A DNA stretch of 35,667 bases from Coprinopsis marcescibilis (Eukaryota > Basidiomycota > Agaricomycetes > Agaricales > Psathyrellaceae), in the NCBI GenBank assembly GCA_004369085.1, contig ML210401.1, positions 1 to 35,667 of the forward strand. Direction: 5' to 3'. The first letter of the stretch is position 1; every line of letters starts with the position of its first letter. The translations under genes and the position numbers were made by a program. The notes beneath the pieces are model-generated. The model had not been told where the DNA came from and did no database searches. It was given only the letters and a program-made list of their open reading frames with translations. This document shows positions 1 to 12,286 of the stretch, piece by piece.

Positions 1-209
1 GACGTTTTGATTTTTATCGGGACCGATGATTACAAACGTTCCCTCTCATCACCATCATGGCCGTGATTATGATGGTCACCTGCTGATTGTGATCATACTC
101 GGCCGAATTGAAATCACTGATTGCGATTGTAAAATTTCTACCATAATTACAATCGCCAATCCAGATTTAGCAGATTCACGTCATTGTAACCTATATTTGG
201 ATTTCCGAC
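1..209. other. Non-coding stretch with two short inverted repeats
   Basis: No supported coding region. It holds two small inverted repeats: 8-bp arms at 51-58 and 69-76, and 10-bp perfect arms at 123-132 and 147-156 with a 14-nt spacer. The second pair is listed separately. The upstream part of the NACHT relic that begins near 210 may lie here or outside the window, but I could not recognise a P-loop or Walker B motif. Confidence 0.5.
123..156. repeat. Inverted repeat, 10-bp arms
   Basis: The arm gcgattgtaa at 123-132 is an exact reverse complement of ttacaatcgc at 147-156, separated by 14 nt. It lies just upstream of the degenerate NACHT gene. It may be a chance hairpin, a degenerate element end or a paired CAAT-type site. 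The sequence does not decide. Confidence 0.5.
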
Positions 210-3200
210 ATGGTTAAGCCCAAGGCCAGTCTTCCAGCGAACACCACAGGCCCAATGAAAAGGTTGGATGAGATCTATTCAGAGATCTTGTCGAAACTGC
301 CATGGTCGGATGTGCACTTCAGAGATATGTACGAAAAAGTGATGGGGGCAATGTCATCCTACAGGAACCGTTGTCCCTTGCTGGCTTTTCATCTCTGTAC
401 GCTCATGATGGGATTACCATTGATGGCACGAAGAACATTTGCAAGCATCTTCAAGCTTCAACCTCTTTTCCAAACCTACAACCCCGAAAATCACCACCAA
501 CCGCTCCGTGTCCTGCACGTTTCTATGAAGGAATACCTCACGACGCGTGCTCCAGAACCATACCGCCTGGGTCCCACCCCTCATCATCGCACGCTGTCTT
601 GCTCGTCATCCAGAAAGACCTCAACCAGGGCAATGTCCCTTCACTTGGTTTTACCAGTGGAGACTGGGATGAATCGAAAGCTATCGCCGGTATTCCCCTG
701 CTGGAGAGGGAGGCAATGCTGCCAGCACATGAGCACATATGGTATTCCTGTCGACACGTCACGGAACACATTCGCCGCGTCGATCGAGGATGTTGAGCCA
801 TCCCTCGTCCAGCTCGCAGAGAGGTCCTCCTCCTCCTCTCAGACCCAAGACCAATATTAGCGGCAACCGCATCCTTAGGCTCTTTAATAGACCTGGGAAC
901 ACTCCGCAAATTGGACACAGTGAGTAACTGGGCTCTTTGATGAGCAATTTAAATCTGACTTCTTTTGGCAGAAACACTCCAGTGGTGTTATGGACGAAAC
1001 GACATTAGTAGCAGCCGCGCAAAGCTTGAGCTCGGTAGCAGCGTGCCTGAAAGCAGCCCGTATCCGTATCCGAGGCATTGCTGGCAGCTCAAGAAGCAGT
1101 GTCTTTGTACCGCCTCGTCCTTGTTAACAACTTCGATCCCGCAGTTGAGCTCCACTGTGCCCGTTCTTTCCGTCTTCTCTCCAGTGTTCTTGCGACTCTT
1201 CGGCGGTACGACGAAAGCCTCACCACCATCGACGAAGGCTTGGTTATTGCTCGCAAGTCAGCCGAAGGTTCTGCGGAGTCGCAGCGTGTTCTGGCCCAAT
1301 TATTCTACCATCGCGCCATATCCCTCACCAAGCTCGACAGACACGACGCAGCACTGGAAGCAGGGTCCGAGAGCATTCAAGATCGACTGCTCGTTGCAGC
1401 CAACCCTGACCTCGAGCTACCCCTCGCACTTGCGCTTCACTCGCAAGCGTGGACGCTGGCCGCTCACAAGCGTCACAAAGATGCCATCCTATTTGTGGAC
1501 GAGTGCATCGCATATATGCGTCGTCCAGGTCAAGATCCAGCTGTCCTGGTTGGCTCAATGAGGCTCTATGCCTCTTGTCTTTGGTATACTGGCCAGATCG
1601 ACAGCGCTCTCAAGCATAAACGAGGGGTCGTTGAAATCTTGGGGCCAGCTGTCATCGCTCAATTCTGCACACTTCCAACCACGCCTTGCGTATTCGCTTC
1701 ACAAGCTGGCGGCGGATTTACGAAAGTGTGGTGTCCTGGCCGATGCGATTGTGGCAGCGGAGGAAGCAATTTGTGTTGGTCGAGAGTTGGCCATTCTCGA
1801 TCCCTCAAGTTACGATAGCGACCTTCAGGAATCAGTAGCTTTACATTCCAGATTCCGCTCGGAGCTTCACCAACTCGGACACGAAGACGCTGTCAAGGTT
1901 TTACTCCCAGCTGAAAGACCTCGACGAGCAGACATACGATCCCCTTCTCGCACACTCACTACAACAACTCGTGGACGAGCTCGAATCCAACCAACTCCAC
2001 CCAGAATGTGTTCCTGCGACTCGAGGTCAAGCGTCGACTTTTGGATAGGGGGGAGGGGCCTCGCTTTTGCTTTTGAGAGACCTCGCAGGTTCCCTCGGTC
2101 GGCATGCCTGGTCGCTCACTTTGGTGGAACGCCATTCCGATGCTATCAAGTGTGCTGAGGAGGCTGTTACGATCTATCGTCGGCTGTTGGAGGAGGATGG
2201 AGCGACTGTTGAACCGGCGTTGGCACCTGCCCTTCATCGGTTGGCGCGTGCGTATGGGGAATGTAAGCGGTATGAGGAAGCCATACCGGTTTTGCAAGAG
2301 GCTGTGGACGTTCGGAAGAGGTTGGTCGGGGATGCTTTGCAGATGCGGAAACGTTCTGCCTCGGTACCGGAATCTTCCCCCCAAGAGTATCTTTTACACC
2401 GTTGGATCAAATAACGTCGAAATCGAAATCTGACGATAATGAAAGTCAGCTCGAAGCTCCAATGGTTCCTACCCGGGATATCGACCAAGAGACGACAACG
2501 GTACTGGCATCCTCAGCAATTGATGCCCCTCATATCGATCCATCCTCCGATCCTGTGCCGCAGGATCAGAGCTCTGATGCTCAGAGTGAAGATTTAGACC
2601 AACCCCCTCTTACCAACATTGGCGTCCCTCCCGCAATTCCAGAACAATCCGCACCTGAAGGTGGGACCGGGTTGGTGACTCCACCCTCAACCCCAGTTCA
2701 AGTTCAGGACAGCGATGCTGCGCCGACAGACATTGTCCAGGGCACTGAGTCGTCGGCCCCTCCCCAACTTCCGGACAGTGGGGACGTGCCAGTTATCACT
2801 GCGCAAGTCATTCCACCAATCCCCGACCAACCCTCTCAAGACAATGGCGCAGAACCTGGTCCAGAGCAAGCAGTTCCCCCTGCAGTGGTTGATGTACCTC
2901 TTCAAGAAGAAGCCAGACAAGTGGTCCCAACAGAGGTTTCGGATATCACTGTTCAGTTGCCTGAGGGAAACGGAGCCGGCGAACCTCTGAGTCCCAACCA
3001 TGCCCCACCCTGCTTTGAATTCGATCCGTCGAAGCGTGAGGCATACGTGGGCCTCGGAACGTCTCTCCATTTCCTGGTCGTCACATCAAAGCGTCATTCA
3101 GAAGCCCTTCCATTGCTCGAAGAAGCGATTACCATTCGTTGGTGGCTCGTAGACCAAACCTCGGAATTATCGACGTTGCTGAAGGATCTCGCATCACTTT

Positions 3201-3384
3201 GGACCATTGTCTTTCCTGCCTGCGAGGGTTGAAGATGTGGAAGATCGCCCTTGATTCTGCACAAGAGTAGACGGGGGTATATCGGCGGTTAGTGGAGGTG
3301 TGCCCTGGGACAAAGTATGAAGGACGGTTGGCGAAAGCAGAACGGTTCGTGGAGAATGTTCGGACGCAGGCGTTGGCGTTGTAG
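210..3384 (+). pseudogene. Degenerate NACHT/TPR STAND (fungal NLR-like) gene
   Basis: This is a relic of a fungal STAND NTPase with TPR repeats, a family thought to act in non-self recognition. The first part resembles the region after a NACHT P-loop: LDEIYSEILSKLP near 265-305 and VLHVSMKEYLTTRAPEPYRL near 512-571, both in frame 3. The matching segment between them (LQEPLSLAGFSSLYAHDGIT) is in frame 2, as is a later PAHEHIWYSCRHVTEHIRRV piece (about 722-781). A plausible intron lies at 920-971. TPR-type helices (for example ALAPALHRLARAYGECKRYE, then EEAIPVLQEAVDVRKRLV) run from about 1078 to 2320 but change frame near 1640, 1890, 2060 and 2330. A Pro/Gln/Asp/Ser-rich insert of about 200 aa (2402-3010) is open, followed by one more TPR, a frame change near 3200, a TAG at 3268-3270 and a natural-looking C-terminus ending at 3382-3384. 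The neighbouring long genes are intact, so decay is more likely than base-calling error. No P-loop is seen; the 5' part is missing or outside the window. Confidence 0.75.
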
Positions 3385-3410
3385 GATGCCCAGAGTTTTT
3401 ATCATTGTTG

Positions 3411-3416
3411 AATAAA
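3411..3416 (+). promoter_or_regulatory. Poly(A) signal AATAAA
   Basis: An exact AATAAA hexamer lies 27 nt after the terminal stop (3382-3384) of the broken NACHT/TPR gene. It suggests the 3' end of the original transcription unit is still recognisable. Confidence 0.4.
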
Positions 3417-4172
3417 AACTTTTGCTAATTCAATTTCAGTTGTTTCGGTCTACTGACTCGGTGTTATCCCGCCGTAGCAATAGTTTTTCCAGTCCATCCA
3501 GCTGCAGTCTGACAAGAGTCTGACACCGTCTCAAGCTCGCCGTCGACGCTCGGACCACCTTCCGAAACAAATTTGTGCAAACAATTGACGAACCAGGTGA
3601 GCGCATCGCTGACCGGGAATTAGCTTGCTTACTATCTATCGTCAGCAACAATTGCTCCTCTTTGCTCCAACAACGTCAAATGAAGTCAAGGACCTAGGAC
3701 ATCCTTCATATGGGTTACGTCCCTATGGTCTTCCAGCAAACGTAAACTTTGGAGATAAGTGGGACGAGAACCTGAAATCGGTGTTTTGTATGCGAAGCTG
3801 CGGACCCGAATCGAAGCTGCAAGCAAGATACTTCACTCTCTCACAAGGATATGGTGTAGTATATCATGGTAGATGCTGCGTGGAGAGAGGCCCATATTAT
3901 TTACCGAACAGCGTATAGGTGGTGAGTTGATGCTCGCTCGCTTTCCTACTTTCCAGTGTTAAATATACTCCATGCATCAGCTGGGTTCCACGGTGCAGCT
4001 ATCCATGCTTAATTCCCGAGCATTGTCACTTGACAAAGCTTCTTCGATGCTTGTTGCATAAGCAGACACCAACAACTCGGTAACCCCTGTTACTAGGAGC
4101 CGTCAGTTGGGTTGGTTCGAACGAACAACTTCCGCTGTTACCGACATTCCTCAGGTCCACACGCACACACAT
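3417..4172. other. Intergenic, no gene seen
   Basis: No supported coding region. Short open frames here show no family resemblance and no convincing splice continuation. A TATA-like taaatata occurs near 3961, about 200 nt upstream of the F-box gene, and could serve its promoter. The last part (about 4107-4172) is open in frame with the F-box gene but has no ATG, so it is taken as 5' leader. Confidence 0.5.
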
Positions 4173-5918
4173 ATGTCCCTCTTAAATGTTCTCAAACGCC
4201 TACCGGACATCTTCAAGACTCTTTGTAGAAGAAACCCCATGTATAGTTTCCTCGACCTGCCCGACGACATCATCTACGAAATTGGCTACCACCTACAAGT
4301 CCGATCACTGTGCAACTTGGCGCTGACTTGCCGCCACCTTTACGCCAGTCTCCTGCTACCTCATCTCAGACGAGCGGGAGTCGACAACCCTTTCTCTGAA
4401 ATCCACCTCCATGGTCGTAAAGGCGGCGACGCCCTCCCGGCCCTCCGACTCCTCATATTCCACGAGCCGTTGAAGACGTTGCTGTGGCGAGCCGGAGATG
4501 ATGCTCGTACCCTCGTACGAGAGGTTGAGCAGCTTCGGCGTCTTGTCGCCCGCATCCCGACGATCGAATACATGGAACTCGACTTCAGCAACAACTGGCC
4601 AGTTACCGAGTTCAGATACGGCCACGAGCACGGTTACTGGGCATGGATTCGAGTGTGCACCAACCTGCTGCATGTCATTGCTCAGAAGTGCCACTTTGTC
4701 GTGATCATCAATCACTACCAGGTCCTCTCCCCGTGGCTAACGTTCATCGGTGGCCACCCCAATAACCTCGACGATAGGCTCATGAACCGTATCAAAGCGG
4801 AGTGGCGAGGTCAGATGGGACGGGTTCATTTAGAATCGCCGTCGAAGGTATCCCGTTCGCATCCTCGTGATGCTCATCGCCAGGCCTTCTGCCCTCCGTT
4901 TCCTGCGCCCCCGGCACAGACTACAGTCGGATACAGGACCACCAGACTCATCGTAAACGATCCCGGCCTCTTCCAGCGGTCCCTATTTGGTGAATGGGCC
5001 CTCAACTGGGTAAACACCATGCCACTCACCCACCTCATCATACATCAAGGCCGTATGCGTCTCCCACTCCTACGCCAGCTGCGCCTCCCCAAGCTTCATT
5101 ACTTTGCCATATCGCGCGCATACGGCCTTAGCGCAACGGATGTTGTCCAAATTCTCCAGAACAACCCATCTCTGTCATCGCTCGAGTGTTTAGACACCAA
5201 ACTCGACGCATCTGCAGCAATAATAATGGTGAAAAGATCGAAGCACGGACGCACCGCTACGGATATTGGCTCTTCCATCCGACGCCTCAAAGGCTCCCCG
5301 GCTTTCCTCAACAGAATCCTCGACCTCGAACTGGCATTCCAACACCTCAACACGCTGGTCATCCAAATTCGCGCGGATAATCCATACGACCACGGTAGCT
5401 TGACGCGTTTGTTCAAGGCCGTTGCGATGCGCTCCAGTATCTGCACACTTGTGTTCGATTTACCGAATCGAAGTTTGGAGGGTGGAAGCGGTTTCTGCTT
5501 GAAGAAATGGCTGTCAGTAGCGATGGGGCCTCATCACGGGCCAGGGACACAAGAAGCAATGGAGAATTTGAAGTATATCGGTAACGTACGCTTCCAATAT
5601 CACGGCGTCCCCTCCCACCCTTTTCTCCTTGATCCGCACCTCGACCAGGCTGAGATCCCCGATCTCTCCAAGCTCTTTGCGAAATGGCTGTCCCTCTTCC
5701 CTGCTCTTGAAGGCGTGCTCTTGAGTGACTTGCATGATGCCGCAGGCTGTCCCTCTGTTGCAGCCGAGATTCGACGCCAGTCCCCGGAAGTTTCAGTCCA
5801 CATACACACCTCGATGCCCACTCTTTCTCGGAACCCAGCCTTAGCCTCGACCGACGCGTCCCTCCGCGCTATTCCGCATACCGAACATACCAGGTCGGCA
5901 CTGACCGTTGAAAGGTAA
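4173..5918 (+). CDS. F-box domain protein
   Basis: A single uninterrupted frame encodes 581 aa. The F-box is at residues 24-66: it opens FLDLPDDIIYEIGYHL and continues with the typical LCNLALTCRHLYASLLLPHL pattern. F-box proteins join Skp1 in SCF ubiquitin ligases and choose the substrate through their C-terminal part. Here the rest of the protein has scattered Leu-rich stretches (for example LRQLRLPKLHYFAISRAYGL, and the NPSLSSLECLDTKLDAS region) that could form an irregular LRR-like solenoid, but no clean repeat is visible. The chosen start is the first ATG of the frame (4173-4175); a second ATG at 4239 sits immediately before the F-box and is an alternative. Such single-exon F-box genes are abundant in Agaricomycetes and usually have no assigned substrate. 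The neighbouring broken NACHT/TPR gene is on the same strand, but there is no sign of a functional link. The substrate is unknown. Confidence 0.85.
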   Translation: MSLLNVLKRLPDIFKTLCRRNPMYSFLDLPDDIIYEIGYHLQVRSLCNLALTCRHLYASLLLPHLRRAGVDNPFSEIHLHGRKGGDALPALRLLIFHEPLKTLLWRAGDDARTLVREVEQLRRLVARIPTIEYMELDFSNNWPVTEFRYGHEHGYWAWIRVCTNLLHVIAQKCHFVVIINHYQVLSPWLTFIGGHPNNLDDRLMNRIKAEWRGQMGRVHLESPSKVSRSHPRDAHRQAFCPPFPAPPAQTTVGYRTTRLIVNDPGLFQRSLFGEWALNWVNTMPLTHLIIHQGRMRLPLLRQLRLPKLHYFAISRAYGLSATDVVQILQNNPSLSSLECLDTKLDASAAIIMVKRSKHGRTATDIGSSIRRLKGSPAFLNRILDLELAFQHLNTLVIQIRADNPYDHGSLTRLFKAVAMRSSICTLVFDLPNRSLEGGSGFCLKKWLSVAMGPHHGPGTQEAMENLKYIGNVRFQYHGVPSHPFLLDPHLDQAEIPDLSKLFAKWLSLFPALEGVLLSDLHDAAGCPSVAAEIRRQSPEVSVHIHTSMPTLSRNPALASTDASLRAIPHTEHTRSALTVER

Positions 5919-8900
5919 ACGAAGATGTGGGTTTTGTGGTTCTCAGAGTGCTCCTTTATATATCTTTCAGACTTTCTGTTCTATTATTATAGCTGATACC
6001 ACCATGCAGATATCCCAGTCCAATTGAATGGTATGATCGCGCACAAGCACGCTATCTGGACATAAAAAGGAAATCCTTGACCGACCAGTTCAGTTTTACT
6101 TTCGGCCGCTGTGAGTACTTTGATGAGAGGGATTTTAGCTGGACCGTATTTGGAAGGTGCGCGGGCGCCAGCCGCCACTCCGTACGTTTGCCTGCCTATT
6201 TCAATTGCGTTACCACCGGGTGGCGAGGATGCTCCACATTTAGTGCATCTAAAGTGTGTTAACTTCTTCGAGGAGTCAGGGTTTATTATAGCTTTGTGAT
6301 CCTCAAGGAACATTCCTCACGAAGGTTAAATTTGCACCAGACTTGAAGTGCATCCGTTCTCAACGCTGTGATGCAGGTGCAAATCTAGTCTAGTTTTCAC
6401 TGTTCTGTATTGCATATCATTCCCTTCTCTCCGACCGACTTGGGTGTCAGTATAGAAGCGGAACCACCGGCTGAGCTCTTGAGCGCTGGTTCAATTGACA
6501 AGCGAACCTGTCTATCATGGACCGTCCCTCGATTCTCATAACGGACTGCTCAAGCTGGAGGGGTCTCGCTGTTCCCACTACCCTCGTATACGTACCATTG
6601 TTTCGACTCCCGCCTTCCTTTCCCGATAAACAATCACACGCGCGATGAGGGGTTTAATGTGAGCTGCACTGACGCAATATTCTTCATGACGATACTAGAG
6701 GCTCACCAAGCTACTTACAAGATGCATGCCCATGTCGGTATGTCGTCTTTTCGTTATCCCTTGAAATGAATGTGACGCTTACGCCACTCGACTAGTAGAC
6801 GATGAAGATGGAAGGAAGCGACGCAATGTTAGGCGCGTAGGGCGGTGTGACATCGTCATGAGACCGCTGCTCCCAAGCACAGGAAGCTTTACTTACCAAA
6901 TTGCCTATTTACACAATCAATTCCCGCCACACGTCACTTTCGACTCTAGGAAGCACATTCTAGGCGAAGCCCACTGAATACTCGAAGGTCTGGGAAGTAT
7001 ACCTTTTGAACATTCACTAATGGTGCCCTAGTAAATCACATTTTGTGGCCCCCTTGAACCCGCTTCTCCCGGATTGGGCTGGATCAGGTGTGTTGCCACT
7101 TTGTGATCAGACGCTCCTTTTGCCTTTTGCGGTCCTAGCGCCTGACCTTTCGGTGTGACAGCTTTTTCGGACCTTTGGCGGTCTTATCATCTTGCATTGT
7201 GGACTATATGGATGTTCCTCTCAAGACTGACAACCCTAGTTTTGACGATCGGTGGAGTACTGCTTAGAAGTGGCTTATGTGGGAATCTATCGAGGTGCGA
7301 ACAGTAATGAATGACTGTGATTGAATGCCCCTTTGTCCTCCCTAGGTACAGACTTGTTCTCATTACGCTCGAATCGTTATGATGTAACAAAATGGTGATT
7401 GATCTCCCCCCTCCCATCGCCTTCACAATTAAAGTCTGTACATATCTGATACCTTCTGTCAATCAGCCTCCCTGCCGACACTGGCGCCTATCCCAGCGAC
7501 GGGATGATGGGATATCTCTATTCTGTCCTTTTTGAAGAGGAAGGTTAGATGTTGTGGCTTCTTCGATTGTTCGTTCAATCTAAGGCTGGAGGAATGTGTC
7601 TCACACCCCGACACGGCCAGGGACTGACGGTGGCACTCGCTATTAATTCATAATTTAACGGCGATTTAAGCATGTCGTTCCCGAAGTCTTGGGATCGGCG
7701 AACGGAAGAAAGCGCTCGTGCGGAGTTCAGATGGTGCCTGATCTTGAGGCCTTGAGGTACATATGATGACCGCGCAACAAAGCGATTTACCTTTATCCCA
7801 CCTTCTGATTGACGAAACATGCAAAATAAAGCACTCGATGGCCTCAGGTTCTACGAAAGACACTTTGTTGCGCTTTGAACATGTCCGTTGTCGCTGGAAC
7901 GAGACAACGGGGAGTCGTGCCGGATTGGAGCGGAAATTAACAGATCATAATTAGTCGGTCCCATGTTCGCCTGTATACGCGATACCCAAAAGGACTTTAC
8001 GAGAAACGTGGCGCAATATCAGCTGCGTGCTATATCACATCCGCAAGATGGATGTCAAGAAGGATGAAATCTTAATCAGACCTCGAATGCTACTAGAAGT
8101 TTAATGCGATGCACTCGACGAACACTGGAATCCACCGCGGCACAGACTGCAACTTCTAAGCCCTTTGTTCTGGACCAGGGAGCTCAATCTACATACATCT
8201 TATCTTATCCGGATTAGGTACCGAGAATATCGATCGGCGCACCCTTTTGTGATCACATACCGGTATGTCACATTAGCTGAAGTCTCCCACTGTGCCCTGG
8301 CTTGCTTTGTATGACAGCAAGGTTCCTTCTATCTGGCCCCGCGAGGTGATATGGGCAAGGTTTACCTTTTGCTCTAGCTTCTTTCGAGGCAGGATGGGTT
8401 TGGTGCCAACCTAATGTCGAGAGATAACCTACAACTATGGTCGAAGAGCCGGTACGCGAGCTCGTCCTTAAGAAAAGACTGGGACAATGTGATACTTGAC
8501 TTTGGCTACAGCTGGTCATTCTTCAGTGACTCTTGTCACATGAAACTCAGTTCGTTCTGACTATCTCCACGGCCTACCGGTGAACGACAGAACTTTGGGT
8601 AACAACTGGGGGATTGTGGTATGGAAGCTTGGAGACTGTCAACTTTGCAACAAGTAACACCCGGAGTTATGCATATCGGTGAAGGATGAAGCGTTCTCCG
8701 AGATCGTAACAGCCTTGCGCCCTGTGTTACTACTATCTCATGCCATGCAGGATGCTTCCATGTCGAAATTCGCAAACATGAAGCGGCACTGGCTGCATCC
8801 GCGACCCTTCGCCCGCGTCGTATCTTGTCAACGCACAAAACACGCCTCACTCTCCAATCTCCCGTTCTCTCTTCGCCAAACGCGGTTTGACATCGAACCT

Positions 8901-11894
8901 TGCGAATCCTGTGTAGCTCTACTTCCTCGCGTGCGGCCGTCACGCCATCGCCCATCGCAATAGCACGCCCTTCTTCGCCCGTGTAACATCCCATTCGAAA
9001 CGGAGGAATTAATATTCACCCGACCGCTCCCATCCTATCTCCTACGCACACACCCAGGCCTGTCGCGAAACAACGAGGCAGGGGCACGCTGTGGCGCAGC
9101 ACTGGATGCGCAATATTACACTCACATATGCATATGCTTAGTAGACTTTCGCGATATGAAGCAAATTGTTTAAATCTTGGTTCGCTCTTCCCTAATCTGG
9201 AATCAGAGTTGCGACAACACAAGGCTTACGAAGGGTTATGGGAGTGGCAGGTGAGAGAACGCTGATTAGGGTGTTAGTCCGGCGACGTCATTGTCATCAA
9301 AACAGCAGAAATCAAAGGATCATGATACGTGCACAAGACCAGTGGGTGTTGTTTACCGGGCTATTCTTAGCCTTGTCGCGCTCCTGTCGGGAATGGATGG
9401 TCGACTGCGATTGAGATATCTAATCAGACAGGCTGATTCCGCTGGTACCGGCCGGTGGCGACGACGCATACATATCTTATCTCAATGATCAAGATCAAGG
9501 AAGAGTGACTCGGACGGCTAGAACCCAGCTCTACGTCAAGTTTCAGCTAAAATAGCCCATGCATATCCTGCATAGCCAGGGTCAAGGGTAACCCATTCCA
9601 ACGCTCACCGCACACCCTCGCTATTCGCAGCTATCATCTTGTATCAGATACCTTCGAACAAGCCCATCCGTCAGATATCGCTTGCAGGGGGGCTGAAGGA
9701 GCGGCCCGAGGTTCGCGGATCTAGCACCCTTGCCCTTTTTGGGCGCTTACCCGTAACACATGCGTCACCGCCAGCCTCGAGGCGGGGTCACTCAGCTATT
9801 TTTTCTCACCCAAGAGCCTCATGGCGCGCTAAACCTCCTAACCCTCGTACCCTAGCTTCCACAAATGGGCAAGCATGACGAGAGTGCTTGGGCTGCCGAG
9901 ATAATTGGAACGGAGAATAAGCCATGAGGCGAGGCAGGTTCGGGTGGGTGGGCCTCAGAAGTCAGGGAGGAGGTCAGGGATGCGAAAAAATATATAGGAA
10001 TGAGGCATGTTATCAGAATGGAGAAGGTTGGAGATTGATAAGATGGGTGGATTGTTATCTTTACGCGTTGTCAGACCTGTACTATGTACAGGGGCCATCC
10101 ACATTTTTAACCGAGCGGTTCCCGAAGATAGATAGAGTGAGTCAGAATACTAATATGTAGTACATCCATGGTCCCTCTGAGCATCTCAGTTGCAGCGATG
10201 CTCATCACATCCACTCCGTGCAGCCCAGGACTCGGGAGCCTTCTCGTACGACCATCAGTCCGTTGATGATACTGCGCCTTCGATCTCCATTTTCTGTTGA
10301 CACACATAACGGTATAACTGTACAGTTCTCTCAGCCACCTCGGCAGATTCCACAGCTTCTCGAGCTCCATCGCCTATAGCTACCCGAAGGAACTTGCTAC
10401 ATATGGAGCTCACGATCGTGGCACGGTCCAAAACAGAAATATCAGGGCAAGGGTTTGTGCCATCTCGTTCTTGAACCACTCAATTGGAAGCTGCCATCGA
10501 GATAGACAGACCTTGCTCCTTGACACAACCTACCCCGGTCAGTTTTCTACGCGAATGAGGAGCCTACGGTTTTTACGCGACCCTACTCTCCTATCGTTCC
10601 GGACTTGCCCTTCCAAACTTTCTTGTTAGAACCCCCTCGGAAGCCATCACCATCTCGCACCCAAACTAAACTTTCAAGCTCCTCCACGCCTCGAGGCTCG
10701 CAAACCTACCGAAATCCCCCCGCTCGGGACACCTTGATTCTTCAACTCGCACTTCCTTGGCGAAATCTTAACCCTCCGGGTACGCACCTGCCAAAACAAG
10801 CGCTCACCCGAACAACTGCCAAGCGCAATTTCCACATCAAAACACGCCTAGGACACGCGTCTGTCGCGCGGCACGACTCGCATGCATACATTAGTAGTGG
10901 CGCTTCTTTTTGAAATTTTTTATTCTTGCCTTTTTTCTGGTTCGCCGTTCGGATGGCGGACCCTGAGGGATAAGCCTTGATGTCCGTAGGTTGCATGTAG
11001 ATTGCTGTGAACGGGCTCGTTATTGTGTGCTGCGTGTTTGGAGGCGCAGGCGCGTACGTACAACGTCCGTTCCGAATGTGCCCTACGGGCTCCCGCTTGC
11101 TTTTGTTAGTCTGGGAGTAGCAAGACTGGAGATCCTAGTCGACGCGTGTTGGGTTTGGATGGCGACGCTTGCTTGCGTGCCTCGCGTTTTGTGCATGGGT
11201 GGGCATTGAATCGGAAGGGGAGGAACGGACGGGGGTTGAGCTTGGGCGGCGCTCCCGAGTCCCGGATTCACTGCAAGCCATGGTGCGATAGGTGCAGATA
11301 AGCGATGGTTAAACCGATGTGGTATGGTATTAACGTATGTTTAGACACCTTGAATTGACGATCGGGTTTGATGAGGGAGGGCAGAGGGTTTGGGTTTTCT
11401 ATTCAACCCCAGCCCCAACTTCTCGAATCTCCAACAACAAACAAGTTCTGACAACGGCATTACTGACAGAACGCACTGATATTGGTACTATTCAAGACAG
11501 GATCGAGACCAGCCGGCAGAATGTTATCGTGTATCTGTATTGCTATCCTAAGGCTATCATCCAGCCAAAGTTCGTTTAAACTCCTGCCGTTCCAGCTTTC
11601 ACCTCGCTCGGGAGAATCTCAAGCGATCAAAACACGATGTAACAGCGCGTTCACTTTTTTTCTTTTTGTTTTTTGCGCCGAGGGATGCTGGAAGTTGTTA
11701 TTGCAGAATGATGAGTGAAGATTGGAGATTGATTCTCGCCGACAGTGTTCCGAAGAGCCGATATACGTGCCTCGAGGTCGGTGGTTGGGTCTGAATTCTG
11801 AATCCTTGCCGCGCCCAGTGCCCATCCAAGGCTCACCATCGTACCGTACGCATCATATCGCGTCGATCGCGTTCAGAAACTTTGCAAAGATCAT

Positions 11895-11912
11895 CCATAT
11901 CCATATCCATAT
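11895..11912. repeat. Microsatellite (ccatat)3
   Basis: Three perfect tandem copies of ccatat lie in otherwise featureless intergenic DNA. Confidence 0.8.
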
Positions 11913-12258
11913 CCACCCCCGTCCCCACCCCACCAAGTCTTAAATTTAACACATCCCCTGGCACTGGAGAACCGCCAACCTGAACTTGTTCCACCACCAA
12001 CTTCCCGATGAGATTGATTGCAGAGATGAGATAAGTACTTGCCCAAGTAGAGGTAGACTCCCGTAGCCTTACATATGGGTGTGGGGTTCAGGGTTCCAGA
12101 AATTAAATGGACGCTTGTCCGAGGTACTTCCCAAGTTTTATTTTGGGATTGCGATCGCGCCGTGAGGTTGGGATGACGGGCGCCTAGTAGTCTGGCTTGG
12201 ATACTACTTGGGTAGTGGAGGACCCGGCCGGATCTTGGCGCGTGATTGGGTTGTTAGT

Positions 12259-12286
12259 GGATTGGGATTAGGATTGGGATTAGGAT
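12259..12286. repeat. 12-bp tandem repeat, 2.3 copies
   Basis: The unit ggattgggatta is repeated twice exactly and followed by ggat. It resembles telomere-like G/T-rich sequence but is not the fungal TTAGGG unit. Confidence 0.75.

Noticed and set aside
210..3384. Frameshifts explained only by sequencing error
   Set aside because: Possible in principle, but neighbouring long frames (581 aa, and the 840-codon last exon of the RING gene) are uninterrupted, and there is an in-frame stop as well as indels.
4107..4172. Upstream extension of the F-box protein by 22 residues
   Set aside because: The frame is open but begins with TTG, not ATG. The first ATG is at 4173.
8536..8994. 152-codon open frame on the minus strand
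   Set aside because: No domain, no compositional coding signal and no splice partner; it overlaps a similar chance frame on the plus strand.
12259..12286. Interstitial telomere repeat
   Set aside because: The unit is a 12-bp ggattgggatta, not TTAGGG, and has only 2.3 copies.
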